Assembly (NCBI GenBank): GCA_020200095.1
Contig: JAIVJJ010000011.1
Coordinates: forward strand, 1-50,812
Length of the DNA stretch: 50,812 bases
Direction: 5' to 3'
Source of the DNA: Acidobacteriota bacterium
Lineage (GTDB): Bacteria > Acidobacteriota > Blastocatellia > Pyrinomonadales > Pyrinomonadaceae
The notes beneath the pieces were generated by a model. It was not told the DNA's origin and did not search any database. It saw only the letters and a list, made by a program, of their open reading frames with translations. Positions 9,146 through 17,826 of the stretch are shown here, piece by piece; position 1 is the stretch's first letter; each line of letters begins with the position of its first letter. A program made the translations under genes and the position numbers.

Positions 9146-11704
9146 TTAACTAACCGAAGCTGAAATTTTCGATTCCGTATCAGAACCGATTATTGAATCG
9201 CCGACGGAAATCTTATAATCACAACCTTCGTTTTGGCAATAGCGCGTAGCGCCGTCTTTCTTTGTGTATTTTTCAAGTATAAACGGCGCGTTGCATTGCG
9301 GACACGGCTCGTTTATCGGTTTATCCCAGAAAACTGCATCGCATTTCGGGTAATTCGTGCAGCCGTAAAATGATTTTCCGCGCCTTGATTTTTTGACGGC
9401 GATTTCTCCGGTATTGCATTTCGGGCAAGCGATTCCGAGCGTTTCTCGTTTGATGTATTTGCATTTTGGGTAATTTGCACACGACGTAAATTCGCCGAAA
9501 CGTCCCGTCCGAATGACGAGTTTCGCGCCGTCAACCGGACAAATTTCGTCGAGTTCGACAGGTGGCGCGACCGTTGTCGTCGCTCCGCTTTTCTTGTCAA
9601 TCTTACGAATATTTTTGCAGTCGGGATAACCCGTGCAGCCGTAAAACGCACCGAATCTTCCGCGCTTCAAAGCCATTTCGCGCCCGCAGTTTTCGCACGG
9701 CAAAACTTCTTCCGTCTGATCTCCCGTATTTGATTTTTGGTCTTCGCCATTTGCTGTCTGCTGACCGCCGACCGCTGTCCGCTTTTGCGAGACTTCGCGT
9801 GTCGTTTTGCACTCCGGGTAATTGGCACAGGCGAGAAATTGCCCGAATCGTCCGAATTTTATTACCATTCCCGCGCCACAGTTTTCACAAACTTCGTCGG
9901 TTGGAATCGAGGCTTTCTTTTTGTCTTTGAGACTAATTTCGGCATTTTTCAAATCAACGGAAAATTTATCGTAAAAACCGCGTAGCGCATCACGCCAGTT
10001 AATTTTTCCTTCTTCGATTTCGTCGAGTTGGTCTTCCATCCGCGCCGTATAAGTCGGATTAAAAAGGTCGTCGAAACCGGCGACGAGAACGTCGTTGACG
10101 GTCATTCCGAGTCCAGTCGGGTGAAATCTGCCTTCGAGTTTTTCGACATACTCGCGGTCTTGAATCGTCGTCATAATCGCCGCGTAAGTCGAAGGTCTGC
10201 CGATACCTTTTTCTTCCAAAGCCTTCACCAAAGTTGCTTCTGTGAATCGAGGCGGCGGCTCGGTAAAATGTTGTTCGGGCGTGATTTTATTTAATTTTAA
10301 GTTTTCGCCTTTTTCGACTTTCGGCAAAGTCAGTTCTGCGTCTTCGTCCTCTTCGTTCTCCGGTTTTTCATCACGTCCTTCCTGGTAAACCTTCAAGAAT
10401 CCGTCGAATTTCTGCACTGAACCGGTTGCGCGAAAAGTAAACCTTCCGGCTTTAATATCTATTGTTGTCTGGTCAAAAATCGCGGGCGTCATTTGTGAAG
10501 CGACAAAGCGTTTCCAGATCAAAGAATAAAGTTTCAATTCATCGGCGCTTAAATAATTTCTCAAGCTGTCCGGCGTGCGGTTCGCATCTGTCGGGCGAAT
10601 AGCTTCGTGCGCGTCCTGCGCTCCTTTTTTCGATTTATAAAAATTTGGTTTTTCGGGCAGATAATCTTTTCCGTAATTGCCGCCGATAAAATCGCGCGCC
10701 TCGTTTAAAGCCGCATCGGAAACGCGCGTCGAATCAGTTCGCATATAAGTTATCAAACCGACAGCGCCTTCTGAACCAATTTCTACACCTTCGTAAAGTT
10801 TCTGCGCTGTGGTCATTGTGCGCTTGACGGAAAAGCCGAGTTTGCGAGCCGCTTCCTGCTGCAATTTGGAAGTGATAAACGACGGAACGGGATTTCGTTT
10901 ACGTTCTTTTGTGGTTACTGAATCAACTACAAAATTTTCCTTTCCGGCTTCTTCGACAATTTCGTTTGCCGTTTTTTCATCTTTAATGTGAGTTTCGTTT
11001 TTCTTTAAATCCTGCTCAAAGCCACTTGTTTTAAGCGTTAAATCTTCAATTTTATAAAGTCGTGCGTCAAAATTCGGCGGCAGTTTCGCGCTCAAATTTG
11101 CTGCAATTGTCCAATATTCGGTTTGCTTAAACGCTTCGATTTCGCGTTCGCGTTCGACAACTAGACGAACTGCAACGGTTTGCACGCGTCCGGCGGAAAG
11201 TTTTCCGCCGATGTTTTTCCACAAAATCGGTGAAACTTTATAACCGACTAATCTATCTAAAATTCGCCGTGCTTGCTGCGCGTCAACCAAATCTTTGTTT
11301 ATTTGCCGCGGCATTTTAAAAGCGTCTTTAATCGCGTTTTTCGTGATTTCATTAAACATCACGCGAAAGACCTGTTTCGCCGGACGTTTCGGCACGATTT
11401 CTTCCGCCAAATGCTGGCAAATCGCTTCGCCTTCGCGGTCGGGGTCAGCCGCCAGAAAAATTGTGTCGGCTTCTTTTGCCGCTTTCTTCAAATCCGAAAC
11501 GGTTTTTTTATTATTGCGTTTTTTTACGTCTGGAATAACTTCATAAGTCGGCTCGAAATTGTTTTCGATATCTACACCCAAACCTTTCGACGGCAAATCC
11601 TTGATATGCCCGATTGAAGCGAGAACCTTATATTCGTTTCCCAAGTATTTATTGATTGTTTTCGCCTTTGCCGGCGATTCGACGATAACTAGATTTTTTG
11701 CCAT
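9146..11704 (-). CDS. topA: DNA topoisomerase I with five C-terminal zinc fingers
   Basis: Type IA topoisomerase that relaxes negative supercoils by single-strand passage. The 852-residue protein has an N-terminal Toprim domain (NLVIVESPAKAKTI, then AADPDREGE with acidic residues D87, D89 and E91) and the active-site tyrosine Y320 in GLITYMRTDSTR. The C-terminus carries five four-cysteine fingers from about residue 604 to 835; the fifth (CPQC...C..EGC) is the most divergent. Between fingers 1 and 2, residues about 639-662 are a low-complexity linker encoded by a heptad-repeat tract (separate entry). topA ends upstream of the methyltransferase and follows dprA by 12 bases, so dprA-topA is probably one operon, a common bacterial arrangement. 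Confidence 0.96.
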   Translation of the reverse strand: MAKNLVIVESPAKAKTINKYLGNEYKVLASIGHIKDLPSKGLGVDIENNFEPTYEVIPDVKKRNNKKTVSDLKKAAKEADTIFLAADPDREGEAICQHLAEEIVPKRPAKQVFRVMFNEITKNAIKDAFKMPRQINKDLVDAQQARRILDRLVGYKVSPILWKNIGGKLSAGRVQTVAVRLVVEREREIEAFKQTEYWTIAANLSAKLPPNFDARLYKIEDLTLKTSGFEQDLKKNETHIKDEKTANEIVEEAGKENFVVDSVTTKERKRNPVPSFITSKLQQEAARKLGFSVKRTMTTAQKLYEGVEIGSEGAVGLITYMRTDSTRVSDAALNEARDFIGGNYGKDYLPEKPNFYKSKKGAQDAHEAIRPTDANRTPDSLRNYLSADELKLYSLIWKRFVASQMTPAIFDQTTIDIKAGRFTFRATGSVQKFDGFLKVYQEGRDEKPENEEDEDAELTLPKVEKGENLKLNKITPEQHFTEPPPRFTEATLVKALEEKGIGRPSTYAAIMTTIQDREYVEKLEGRFHPTGLGMTVNDVLVAGFDDLFNPTYTARMEDQLDEIEEGKINWRDALRGFYDKFSVDLKNAEISLKDKKKASIPTDEVCENCGAGMVIKFGRFGQFLACANYPECKTTREVSQKRTAVGGQQTANGEDQKSNTGDQTEEVLPCENCGREMALKRGRFGAFYGCTGYPDCKNIRKIDKKSGATTTVAPPVELDEICPVDGAKLVIRTGRFGEFTSCANYPKCKYIKRETLGIACPKCNTGEIAVKKSRRGKSFYGCTNYPKCDAVFWDKPINEPCPQCNAPFILEKYTKKDGATRYCQNEGCDYKISVGDSIIGSDTESKISASVS
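9717..9786. repeat. In-frame heptad-repeat tract inside topA
   Basis: Ten phase-locked 7-base units cover this segment (plus-strand examples TGCTGTC, TGCTGAC, CGCCGAC, CGCTGTC). They encode a Gln/Gly/Thr-rich linker between zinc fingers 1 and 2. The frame stays open throughout. Confidence 0.75.
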
Positions 11705-11716
11705 TTTTAATAAAAC

Positions 11717-12649
11717 TTAATCGGATAAACTTTCTTGAGCAAACTCTATTAACCGATGGTTTGTCAAATTTATTCCGGCAGAAATTTCACTCGGCAGTTC
11801 CGCGACAACATCTTGCCAATGCTGAACAAGTTTTGCGCCGGACTTTATCAAATAATTTGTGCCGAAGGAATTTTTAGACGTAATGTTTCCCGGTACAGCC
11901 ATTACCTCGCGGTTTTGCTCCATAGCGAGACGCGCGGTTATCAAAGAGCCGCTTCTTTCGGACGCTTCAACGATTAAAACCGCTAAACTTAATCCGCTTA
12001 TGATTCGATTGCGATACGGAAAGTTGTCTTTGAGCGGCGGCGTCTCAAGCGGAAATTGCGAAACAACAGCGCCCCCTTTTTCGAGAATTTCACCCACGAG
12101 TTTCGCGTTTTCCTTCGGATAAACTTGCCCAATTCCTGTTCCGAGAACGGCAACTGTTCTTCCCTTTCCTTCGATTGCGCCGCGATGCGCCGCCGTATCA
12201 ATTCCGCGTGCAAGTCCCGAAACAACCGTAATTCCTTTTGAGGCTAAATCTCGCGCCAGCATTTCCGAAGCGTTTGCGCCGTAAGTCGAGCAGCGCCGCG
12301 AGCCGACCATTGCCACGCACGGCGCTTCAAAACACGTTTGCCAATCACCTTTCACATAAAGCGTAATCGGCGGGTCAGCAATTTCTCGTAACAGAAACGG
12401 ATAGCTTCCGTCGTCCAAAACTAAAATATCGCCGCCGATTTCTCTAACTTTTGATAATTCTTCTTCCGCCTTTTCGTGAAATTCGCGCTTTAAGACGCTT
12501 TCAATTGTTTCTGCTTTTAATCGCAATTGTTCGAGTTCGCCGCGCGTCGCGTGAAAAACGTTTTCCGCCGAACCGAAACGCTCAAGCAATTTCGTCGCGG
12601 AGCGAGGACCGACACCGGGTGTCATATTGAGAGAAATCCAATCACGCAT
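11717..12649 (-). CDS. dprA: DNA-processing protein DprA (RecA loader in transformation)
   Basis: DprA protects incoming single-stranded DNA and loads RecA during natural transformation, in the cytoplasm. The 310-residue protein has an N-terminal helix-hairpin-helix-like segment (TPGVGPRSATKLL) and the Rossmann-fold core: VAMVGSRRCSTYG, then VVSGLARGIDTAAHRGA, VLGTGIGQVYP, FPYRNRIISGLS, and SGSLITARLA. It ends soon after the core and lacks the C-terminal winged-helix domain of longer (about 370-residue) DprA proteins; shorter forms are common. The start ATG is at the beginning of a natural N-terminus (MRDWISLNMTPG). It sits 12 bases upstream of topA, and immediately downstream of a heptad repeat and tRNA-Sec on the same strand. 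Confidence 0.93.
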   Translation of the reverse strand: MRDWISLNMTPGVGPRSATKLLERFGSAENVFHATRGELEQLRLKAETIESVLKREFHEKAEEELSKVREIGGDILVLDDGSYPFLLREIADPPITLYVKGDWQTCFEAPCVAMVGSRRCSTYGANASEMLARDLASKGITVVSGLARGIDTAAHRGAIEGKGRTVAVLGTGIGQVYPKENAKLVGEILEKGGAVVSQFPLETPPLKDNFPYRNRIISGLSLAVLIVEASERSGSLITARLAMEQNREVMAVPGNITSKNSFGTNYLIKSGAKLVQHWQDVVAELPSEISAGINLTNHRLIEFAQESLSD

Positions 12650-12655
12650 AAAAAT

Positions 12656-12691
12656 TATTCATCCTTCATCCCTCATATTTCATCCCTCAAA
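12656..12691. repeat. Short heptad-repeat tract between tRNA-Sec and dprA
   Basis: Five 7-periodic units (TCATCCT, TCATCCC, TCATATT, TCATCCC, TCAAAAC) directly precede the dprA start region. No inverted partner is evident. Confidence 0.6.
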
Positions 12692-12693
12692 AC

Positions 12694-12792
12694 TGGCGGA
12701 GGCGTGTGGGAATCGAACCCACCCGAGTTTGCTCTCACAAACTCACAGACGGTTTTGAAGACCGCGCCGCTCACCAGAACAGATGCGCCTCC
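12694..12792 (-). tRNA. selC: Selenocysteine tRNA, anticodon TCA
   Basis: The minus strand folds as a long tRNA of 99 nt with encoded CCA. The acceptor begins GGAGGCG and pairs with CGCCTCC followed by GCCA. The anticodon loop is CTTCAAA, the same as in Escherichia coli selC, giving anticodon UCA. The variable arm is very long (GAGTTTG paired with CAAACTC), and the T arm is GTGGG-TTCGATT-CCCAC. The oversized variable arm, UCA anticodon and long D region are specific to tRNA-Sec. The eighth acceptor position is a C-A apposition. This predicts UGA recoding in the organism, which would require SelA, SelB and SelD; the only sel gene here, selA at 37662-38775, looks broken. Confidence 0.93.
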
Positions 12793-12989
12793 CTCGTTTA
12801 AAGCCAGGAAATAAAACTAAACTTTAGATTGAAAAACTGTCAAGTAATTTTTCGAGTGTTTTTGTTAAATTGCCAATCTGAGACCTTGCTTGACCACTAA
12901 AATTGGGCGTGTTATTCTCTCTCTTTTAAGAGTAAGTGATTTTTTTCACTATATTAGTTTAGGCATTTTATTATTAAAATTTAAGAAAT

Positions 12990-13448
12990 ATGTTTTTTCC
13001 GACCATTCTGGCATTTCAGGAAGTTCGGCTTATACCGGACGGCACTTTGTTTATTCACATTGCGCTAATTCTTTTAATGATTTGGATCTTGAATCGTACG
13101 TTTTTTCGCCCTATCAATCGCGTTATCGAATCGCGCGAGCGAAACAAAGGCGGGCGTTTCGGTGAAGCGCAGGAAATTCTTCGCGAAGTTGAGAAAAAGC
13201 AAGCAAATTATAATGCGGCGATTCTCGAAGCGCGTTCCAGAGGTTATGAATTGATTGCCGCCGAACGTAATGTGGCGATGACGCAAAGACAGGAAAAAAT
13301 TGGCACGGTTAAGGCGGAAGTCGAGCAAAGAGTCGCGCAGCAGAACGAAGAATTAAACAGGCAAACAGCTGAAGCAAAGGCAGCGATTGCCCGCGATGCC
13401 GAAAATCTGGCGGAAAAAATCAGTTCAAATATCTTAAAGACGGCTTAA
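12990..13448 (+). CDS. ATP synthase F0 subunit b' (stator)
   Basis: Peripheral-stalk subunit of the F-type ATP synthase. The 152-residue protein has one N-terminal membrane helix (residues about 19-37), a short cytoplasmic turn (FFRPINRVIESRERNKGG) and a long charged amphipathic helix rich in Glu, Arg, Gln and Ala that would form a coiled coil with subunit b. It is the first gene of the b'-b-delta-alpha-gamma cluster. Two different b-type subunits in tandem indicate a heterodimeric stalk, as in photosynthetic bacteria and several other phyla. Which of the two should be called atpF is arbitrary. No strong Shine-Dalgarno is seen. Confidence 0.88.
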   Translation: MFFPTILAFQEVRLIPDGTLFIHIALILLMIWILNRTFFRPINRVIESRERNKGGRFGEAQEILREVEKKQANYNAAILEARSRGYELIAAERNVAMTQRQEKIGTVKAEVEQRVAQQNEELNRQTAEAKAAIARDAENLAEKISSNILKTA

Positions 13449-13508
13449 TTATTCCAAATTCCGGATTGAAAATTTCAGATTTTAATTTGGAATTTGAAAT
13501 TTATTGTT
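13446..13508. repeat. Heptad-repeat palindrome at the b'/b junction
   Basis: 7-periodic units of the ATTCCAA type run through the gap. CCAAATT near the left end pairs with AATTTGG on the right. The element fills the whole intergenic space and may supply the leader of subunit b. Confidence 0.6.
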
Positions 13509-14096
13509 ATGATAGCTTTTTTATTTAAATTTATTTTAATGGCTGCCGAAACAGGACACGCTGTGAGCGGCGATTCGAGTTGGGGCAAGTTTCTGCATTT
13601 TTGGAACACATATTTTAATTATCCGGGCTTTGAATTGTGGAGATTTATCAACTTATCAGTTTTTGTCGCAATTTTGATTTATCTCTTGAAAAAACCTCTT
13701 ACCCAAGCCTTTAAAACCCGACGTGAAACGATTCGCGCTGAACTCATTCGCGCCGAAGAAGAAAGACAGGCGGCACTCGCGCAATTAACGGCAACGGAAG
13801 CCAAACTTGCGCGGCTTGACGCCGAATCAAACGAAGTGCTGGAAAAAGCCAGGCGCGAAGCCGAAGCCGAAAAAATGCGTATCGCGCGGGAAGCCGAAGA
13901 AGAAGCGAATAAATTGCGCGGGCAAGCCGAAAGCGAAATTGTGCGCAAAAGTAAACTAGTTCAAATGCAGCTTCGACGCTTTTCTGCCGAAGAAAGCATT
14001 CGTTTAGCGGAAGAAAAAATCAAGCATCAGATAAACCCGGAAAAAGATGCGCGACTTGTCAAACAAAGCATTCAGTCAATCGGAGGTTTAAGCTAA
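13509..14096 (+). CDS. atpF: ATP synthase F0 subunit b (stator)
   Basis: Second b-type stalk subunit, 195 residues from ATG 13509. The frame extends to a TTG at 13494, which lies inside the repeat element, and a further ATG at 13539 is possible. A hydrophobic signal-like N-terminus (MIAFLFKFILMAAETGH) precedes a short loop and the true membrane helix (residues about 45-60), then a long charged helix (RAEEERQAALAQLTATEAKLARL and onward, summarised by high Ala/Glu/Arg). The extra N-terminal hydrophobic segment is seen in some ATP synthase b subunits of this phylum. It ends one base before atpH, so the two are translationally linked. Confidence 0.9.
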   Translation: MIAFLFKFILMAAETGHAVSGDSSWGKFLHFWNTYFNYPGFELWRFINLSVFVAILIYLLKKPLTQAFKTRRETIRAELIRAEEERQAALAQLTATEAKLARLDAESNEVLEKARREAEAEKMRIAREAEEEANKLRGQAESEIVRKSKLVQMQLRRFSAEESIRLAEEKIKHQINPEKDARLVKQSIQSIGGLS

Positions 14097-14097
14097 A

Positions 14098-14640
14098 ATG
14101 AGTGTAGAAACCGTCGCTCGCCGCTACGCCGCCGCGCTGGCTGATGTGGTTACCAAATCGGGCGAAACAAATTCCGTGCAAGCTGAGCTGAAATCTTGGG
14201 AAGAGTTGATAAATTCCAACAGCGATTTGCAAAGCGCCTTTCGCAACCCGGCTATTTCTCACACCGACAAAGAAAAAGTTCTGGAGAGTTTGATTGAAAA
14301 AACTAAGCCGACGCGCACGACCGCGAACTTCTTGCGCATTCTTTTGCGAAACAATCGCCTAACTGAAATCAACGAAATAAATGAGCGTTTCGCCGGTGTT
14401 TTGGAGGAGCGAAGCGGAGTTATTTCCGCGCAAATCACTTCGGCGCGCGGTTTATCAGAACAGGAAAAGGCAGAATTGCGAGCGAATTTGCAAAAGCTAA
14501 CCGGCAAAACGGTAAATTTAAATTTTGAAACCGACGCGCAAATCATCGGCGGCGTCGTTACGCGCGTCGGCTCGACCGTTTATGACGGCTCGGTGAAAAC
14601 GCAATTGGAAAATCTCAAACAACAAATGATTGGAACGTAG
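14098..14640 (+). CDS. atpH: ATP synthase F1 subunit delta
   Basis: The delta (OSCP-like) subunit fixes the alpha3beta3 head to the b-type stalk. The 180-residue protein has the N-terminal helical bundle starting ETVARRYAAALADV and the C-terminal region with FLRILLRNNRL, then GVISAQITSARGLSE and the terminal IGGVVTRVGSTVYDGSVKTQLENL motif typical of bacterial delta subunits. It follows subunit b with a one-base gap. The stop codon TAG at 14638 overlaps the first heptad of the next repeat element. Confidence 0.95.
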   Translation: MSVETVARRYAAALADVVTKSGETNSVQAELKSWEELINSNSDLQSAFRNPAISHTDKEKVLESLIEKTKPTRTTANFLRILLRNNRLTEINEINERFAGVLEERSGVISAQITSARGLSEQEKAELRANLQKLTGKTVNLNFETDAQIIGGVVTRVGSTVYDGSVKTQLENLKQQMIGT

Positions 14641-14698
14641 TGGTGAATGGTGAACTATTAGTAAAAAACTCACCACTTACCACTTACCACTAAAAACT
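14638..14698. repeat. Heptad-repeat palindrome at the delta/alpha junction
   Basis: TGGTGAA units on the left (including the atpH stop) face CACTTAC units on the right in inverted orientation, spaced by about 20 bases, predicting a hairpin. The right arm ends in ACCACTAAAAACT directly against the ATG of atpA, leaving no Shine-Dalgarno. Confidence 0.8.
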
Positions 14699-16246
14699 AT
14701 GGAAGCAATAAAAGCAAACGAAATAAACGAAATTATACGTTCACAGATTGAAAATTTTGATTCGAGTATGACGGTTTCTGAAATCGGAACGGTAATCAAA
14801 GTCGGCGACGGAATTGCCGAAATTCACGGACTCGAAAAAGTGATGGCGGGCGAACTGCTCGAATTTCCTTTTGACGTGCGCGGTCTCGCTCTTAATCTCG
14901 AAGAAGATAAGGTCGGTACAGTGCTTTTCGGCGATTTTCAAAAAATCAAGGAAGGCGATGAAGTAAAACGCACGAAGCGAATTATGAGCGTTCCGGTCGG
15001 CGAGGCGCTCATCGGGCGCGTGGTTGACGCTTTAGGAAATCCGGTTGACGGCAAAGGTGAAATCCTGACCACCGAATTTAATCCGATTGAAAGAATCGCG
15101 CCCGGAATTATTGACCGACAGCCGGTTAAAGAGCCGCTGCAAACTGGACTGAAAGCGATTGACGCGATGGTTCCGATTGGTCGCGGACAGCGCGAACTTA
15201 TTATCGGAGACCGCCAGACGGGAAAAACCGCCGTAGCGATTGACACGATTATTAACCAGAAGGGCAAAGACGTAATTTGCGTTTATGTCGCCATCGGTCA
15301 GAAGGAATCAACCGTTGCGCAGGTGGTAAAAAAACTCGAACAATATGGCGCGATGGATTACACAATCGTTGTTTCCGCCGGAGCTTCGCAGCCTGCCGCG
15401 ATGCAATTTTTAGCGCCTTACGCGGGCTGCGCGATGGGCGAATACTTCCGCGATAACGGTCGTCACGCTTTGACTATTTATGACGATTTAACGAAGCAAG
15501 CGGCGGCGTATCGTGAAATTTCATTATTGTTAAGAAGACCGCCGGGTCGGGAAGCGTATCCGGGCGATGTATTTTATCTTCACTCGCGCTTGCTTGAAAG
15601 AGCGGCGAAAATGTCTGATGCACGCGGCGGCGGTTCTTTAACGAGTCTTCCGTTTATCGAAACGCAAGCAGGCGACATTTCCGCATACATTCCGACGAAT
15701 GTAATTTCAATTACCGACGGACAGATATTTTTGGAAAGCGACCTTTTCAATTCGGGTGTTCGTCCGGCAATTAACGTCGGTAACTCGGTTTCGCGTGTCG
15801 GTGGCGCGGCGCAAATCAAGGCGATGAAACAAGTTGCCGGAACTTTGCGGATTGATCTGGCGCAATACCGCGAGCTTGCCGCGTTTGCTCAATTCGGCTC
15901 GGATTTGGATAAATCAACGCAGTCGCAGCTCGAGCGCGGAAAGCGTTTGACTGAAGTTTTGAAACAAGGTCAATACCAGCCGATGGAAGTAGGAAACCAA
16001 GTTTTCATAATTTGGACGGTAACTAACGGTCTGGCTGATGACGTAGCGGTTGAAGATTTGAAACGCTTTGAAGAAGAATTGACGAGCTTTATCGAAAATT
16101 CGCATCCAGCGGTTATGCAAACAATGCGCGAGAAAAATTCAATTGACGATGATTTGAAAGCATCAATGCGCGAAGCAGTTGAAGATTTCAAATCAACGCG
16201 CTGGAATCAAGGCGGACAAGACAGAGTTGCAGCGGCAAACGCATAG
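14699..16246 (+). CDS. atpA: ATP synthase F1 subunit alpha
   Basis: Non-catalytic nucleotide-binding subunit of the F1 head, 515 residues. The P-loop [11 protein letters not shown] is at about residues 170-180, with the family motifs GNPVDGKG and [24 protein letters not shown] and the ATP-synthase alpha/beta signature [15 protein letters not shown]- and C-terminal domains are complete. The start is unambiguous by homology ([20 protein letters not shown]). The ATG abuts a heptad repeat with no visible ribosome-binding site, so translation may depend on coupling from atpH or on the hairpin. Beta and epsilon are not in this cluster. Confidence 0.97.
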   Translation: MEAIKANEINEIIRSQIENFDSSMTVSEIGTVIKVGDGIAEIHGLEKVMAGELLEFPFDVRGLALNLEEDKVGTVLFGDFQKIKEGDEVKRTKRIMSVPVGEALIGRVVDALGNPVDGKGEILTTEFNPIERIAPGIIDRQPVKEPLQTGLKAIDAMVPIGRGQRELIIGDRQTGKTAVAIDTIINQKGKDVICVYVAIGQKESTVAQVVKKLEQYGAMDYTIVVSAGASQPAAMQFLAPYAGCAMGEYFRDNGRHALTIYDDLTKQAAAYREISLLLRRPPGREAYPGDVFYLHSRLLERAAKMSDARGGGSLTSLPFIETQAGDISAYIPTNVISITDGQIFLESDLFNSGVRPAINVGNSVSRVGGAAQIKAMKQVAGTLRIDLAQYRELAAFAQFGSDLDKSTQSQLERGKRLTEVLKQGQYQPMEVGNQVFIIWTVTNGLADDVAVEDLKRFEEELTSFIENSHPAVMQTMREKNSIDDDLKASMREAVEDFKSTRWNQGGQDRVAAANA

Positions 16247-16320
16247 TTAGTGGTGAACGGTGAGTGATTAATAAAGATTTTCACTCACCACTCACCACTC
16301 ACCACTCACCACTAAAAATT
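16247..16320. repeat. Heptad-repeat palindrome at the alpha/gamma junction
   Basis: The left arm carries AGTGGTG and AACGGTG units. The right arm has four perfect tandem copies of CACTCAC (16282-16309), followed by CACTAAA. Arms are complementary and would form a stable hairpin. The element ends 4 bases before the atpG ATG and replaces any Shine-Dalgarno. Confidence 0.85.
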
Positions 16321-17193
16321 ATGGCAAGTCTTTTAGATATGCGCCGGCGCATCAAGTCGGTCAAAAATACGCAGCAAATCACTAAAGCGATGAAAATGGT
16401 CGCGGCGGCGAAACTTAAACGCGCCACCGACCGCGTTACCGCCGCACGTCCGTTTGCGCAAAAAATGTCTGAAGTCCTCGGAAATTTGAGCGCGAAAATC
16501 GGCGGTGATTTTTCGTCTCCGCTTTTGAACACGCGCGGCGATGAAAGTTATTTAATGGTTTTAGTCAGCGCCGATAAAGGACTGGCTGGCGCATTTAACG
16601 CCAATATTATCAAAGCCGCGCAAGCCTTTATAAAGGAAAATGGCGGAAAGCAATTCCAAATGATGCCGGTCGGTCGAAAGGCGCGAGATTTTTTCAAACG
16701 CCGTGAAATGAATTTCACGGAAGAATACGTCGGTTTAACCGGGTCGGGTCAAGTTGCGCATACGGACGCGATAGAAATCGCGCAAAGAATTATCAGAACT
16801 TTTACTGAAGATGAAACGATTGATAAAGTTTTTCTCGTTTTCACCGAATTTAAAACCGTAATGTCGCAGGAAGTAAAAATCGAACAACTTTTACCGATTC
16901 CGCGTCTTGCGATTGCGGAAACGGAAAATACCGTCCAAGCCGAATATATCTACGAGCAGCCGCCGGCAGAAATTTTCGGTCGCTTGCTTCCGAAACAAAT
17001 CGAAACGCAGATTTATCGCGCAATGCTAGAATCAGTCGCTTCTGAACAAGGAGCGCGAATGACCGCAATGGATTCAGCATCAAAGAATGCCGGTGAATTA
17101 ATTGACACTTTGACGTTGAACATGAACCGCATTCGCCAAGCGGCTATTACAAAAGAGATTATCGAGGTTGTTTCAGGCGCAGCGGCGTTGTAA
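16321..17193 (+). CDS. atpG: ATP synthase F1 subunit gamma
   Basis: Central rotor shaft of F1. The 290-residue protein begins MASLLDMRRRIKSVKNTQQITKAM, the conserved N-terminal rotor helix (shortened here only in description), and ends with the C-terminal helix TLNMNRIRQAAITKEIIEVVSGAAAL. The frame extends upstream to GTG 16264, but that extension merely translates the repeat element, so ATG 16321 is the real start. It lies downstream of atpA across a palindromic repeat that could lower gamma translation relative to alpha (3:1 in the complex); that is inference. Confidence 0.96.
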   Translation: MASLLDMRRRIKSVKNTQQITKAMKMVAAAKLKRATDRVTAARPFAQKMSEVLGNLSAKIGGDFSSPLLNTRGDESYLMVLVSADKGLAGAFNANIIKAAQAFIKENGGKQFQMMPVGRKARDFFKRREMNFTEEYVGLTGSGQVAHTDAIEIAQRIIRTFTEDETIDKVFLVFTEFKTVMSQEVKIEQLLPIPRLAIAETENTVQAEYIYEQPPAEIFGRLLPKQIETQIYRAMLESVASEQGARMTAMDSASKNAGELIDTLTLNMNRIRQAAITKEIIEVVSGAAAL

Positions 17194-17263
17194 TTAATTA
17201 CGAATTTCAAATTAAAAATTACGAATAGCGTGTGAAGATTTCAATTTTAATTCGTAATAATCA
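17190..17263. repeat. Heptad-repeat palindrome between atpG and the VanZ gene
   Basis: AATTACG-type units with period 7 start at the atpG stop. TTACGAATT on the left pairs with AATTCGTAA on the right. It ends against the ATG of the VanZ-like gene. Confidence 0.7.
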
Positions 17264-17731
17264 ATGGCTGGCATAAACTTGCTTAAGGAAAACCGGCGCG
17301 AACGAATCTTTCGTTACGCGCCGCTCGTTTTGTGGATTGGCGTTATCTTTTTTGCTTCGACTATGCTCGGCTCAATGTCTAACACCTCGCGTTTTATTCG
17401 CCCGCTTCTCATTTTTCTTTTTACGAACGCTCCTGAAGAAACTTTAGTAATTTACCACACCTACATTCGCAAATTCGCGCATTTTGCCGAATATGCGATT
17501 TTAGCTTTTTTCGCGGCGCGGGCTGTTTCCGGTTCTTCGGTTAAAATTTTGCAAAAGTTTTGGTTTGTTTTTGCATTCGTTTTGGTTGTTCTCGTCGCTT
17601 CGATTGATGAAACAAATCAAAGTTTTAACTCAACGCGCACAGGTTCAATGACGGACGTTCTGCTCGATTGTTCCGGCGGATTGACGATGATAATTTTCTT
17701 TTATATTTATCGCCTTAGAAAGAATATCTGA
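17264..17731 (+). CDS. VanZ-like membrane protein
   Basis: A 155-residue integral membrane protein with about four membrane helices (residues near 20-37, 67-88, 99-118 and 131-150). It carries the VanZ signature: K..HFAEYAILA in the second helix region and DETNQSF...RTGSMTDVLLD before the last helix. VanZ-family proteins are linked to teicoplanin resistance in enterococci, but most homologues are of unknown function, probably in the cell envelope. It follows atpG across a repeat and lies 95 bases before the SPFH gene. Confidence 0.85.
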   Translation: MAGINLLKENRRERIFRYAPLVLWIGVIFFASTMLGSMSNTSRFIRPLLIFLFTNAPEETLVIYHTYIRKFAHFAEYAILAFFAARAVSGSSVKILQKFWFVFAFVLVVLVASIDETNQSFNSTRTGSMTDVLLDCSGGLTMIIFFYIYRLRKNI

Positions 17732-17826
17732 CCGGAAAAGTCGTACTTGCTTTCTGCCTTTCCTTTGCTTTGGCGGAACTTTGTGCGATAGTTTTCGTTA
17801 ATAAAAGGCAAAGGAGAAAAACAAAA

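Noticed and set aside
16247-16320. Tandem CACTCAC repeats as a CRISPR array
   Set aside because: Units are 7 bases and contiguous, without spacers of 25-40 bases, and no cas gene is near.
16264-16320. Longer atpG start at GTG 16264
   Set aside because: It only translates the heptad repeat; the gamma subunit is conserved from MASLLDMRRRI.
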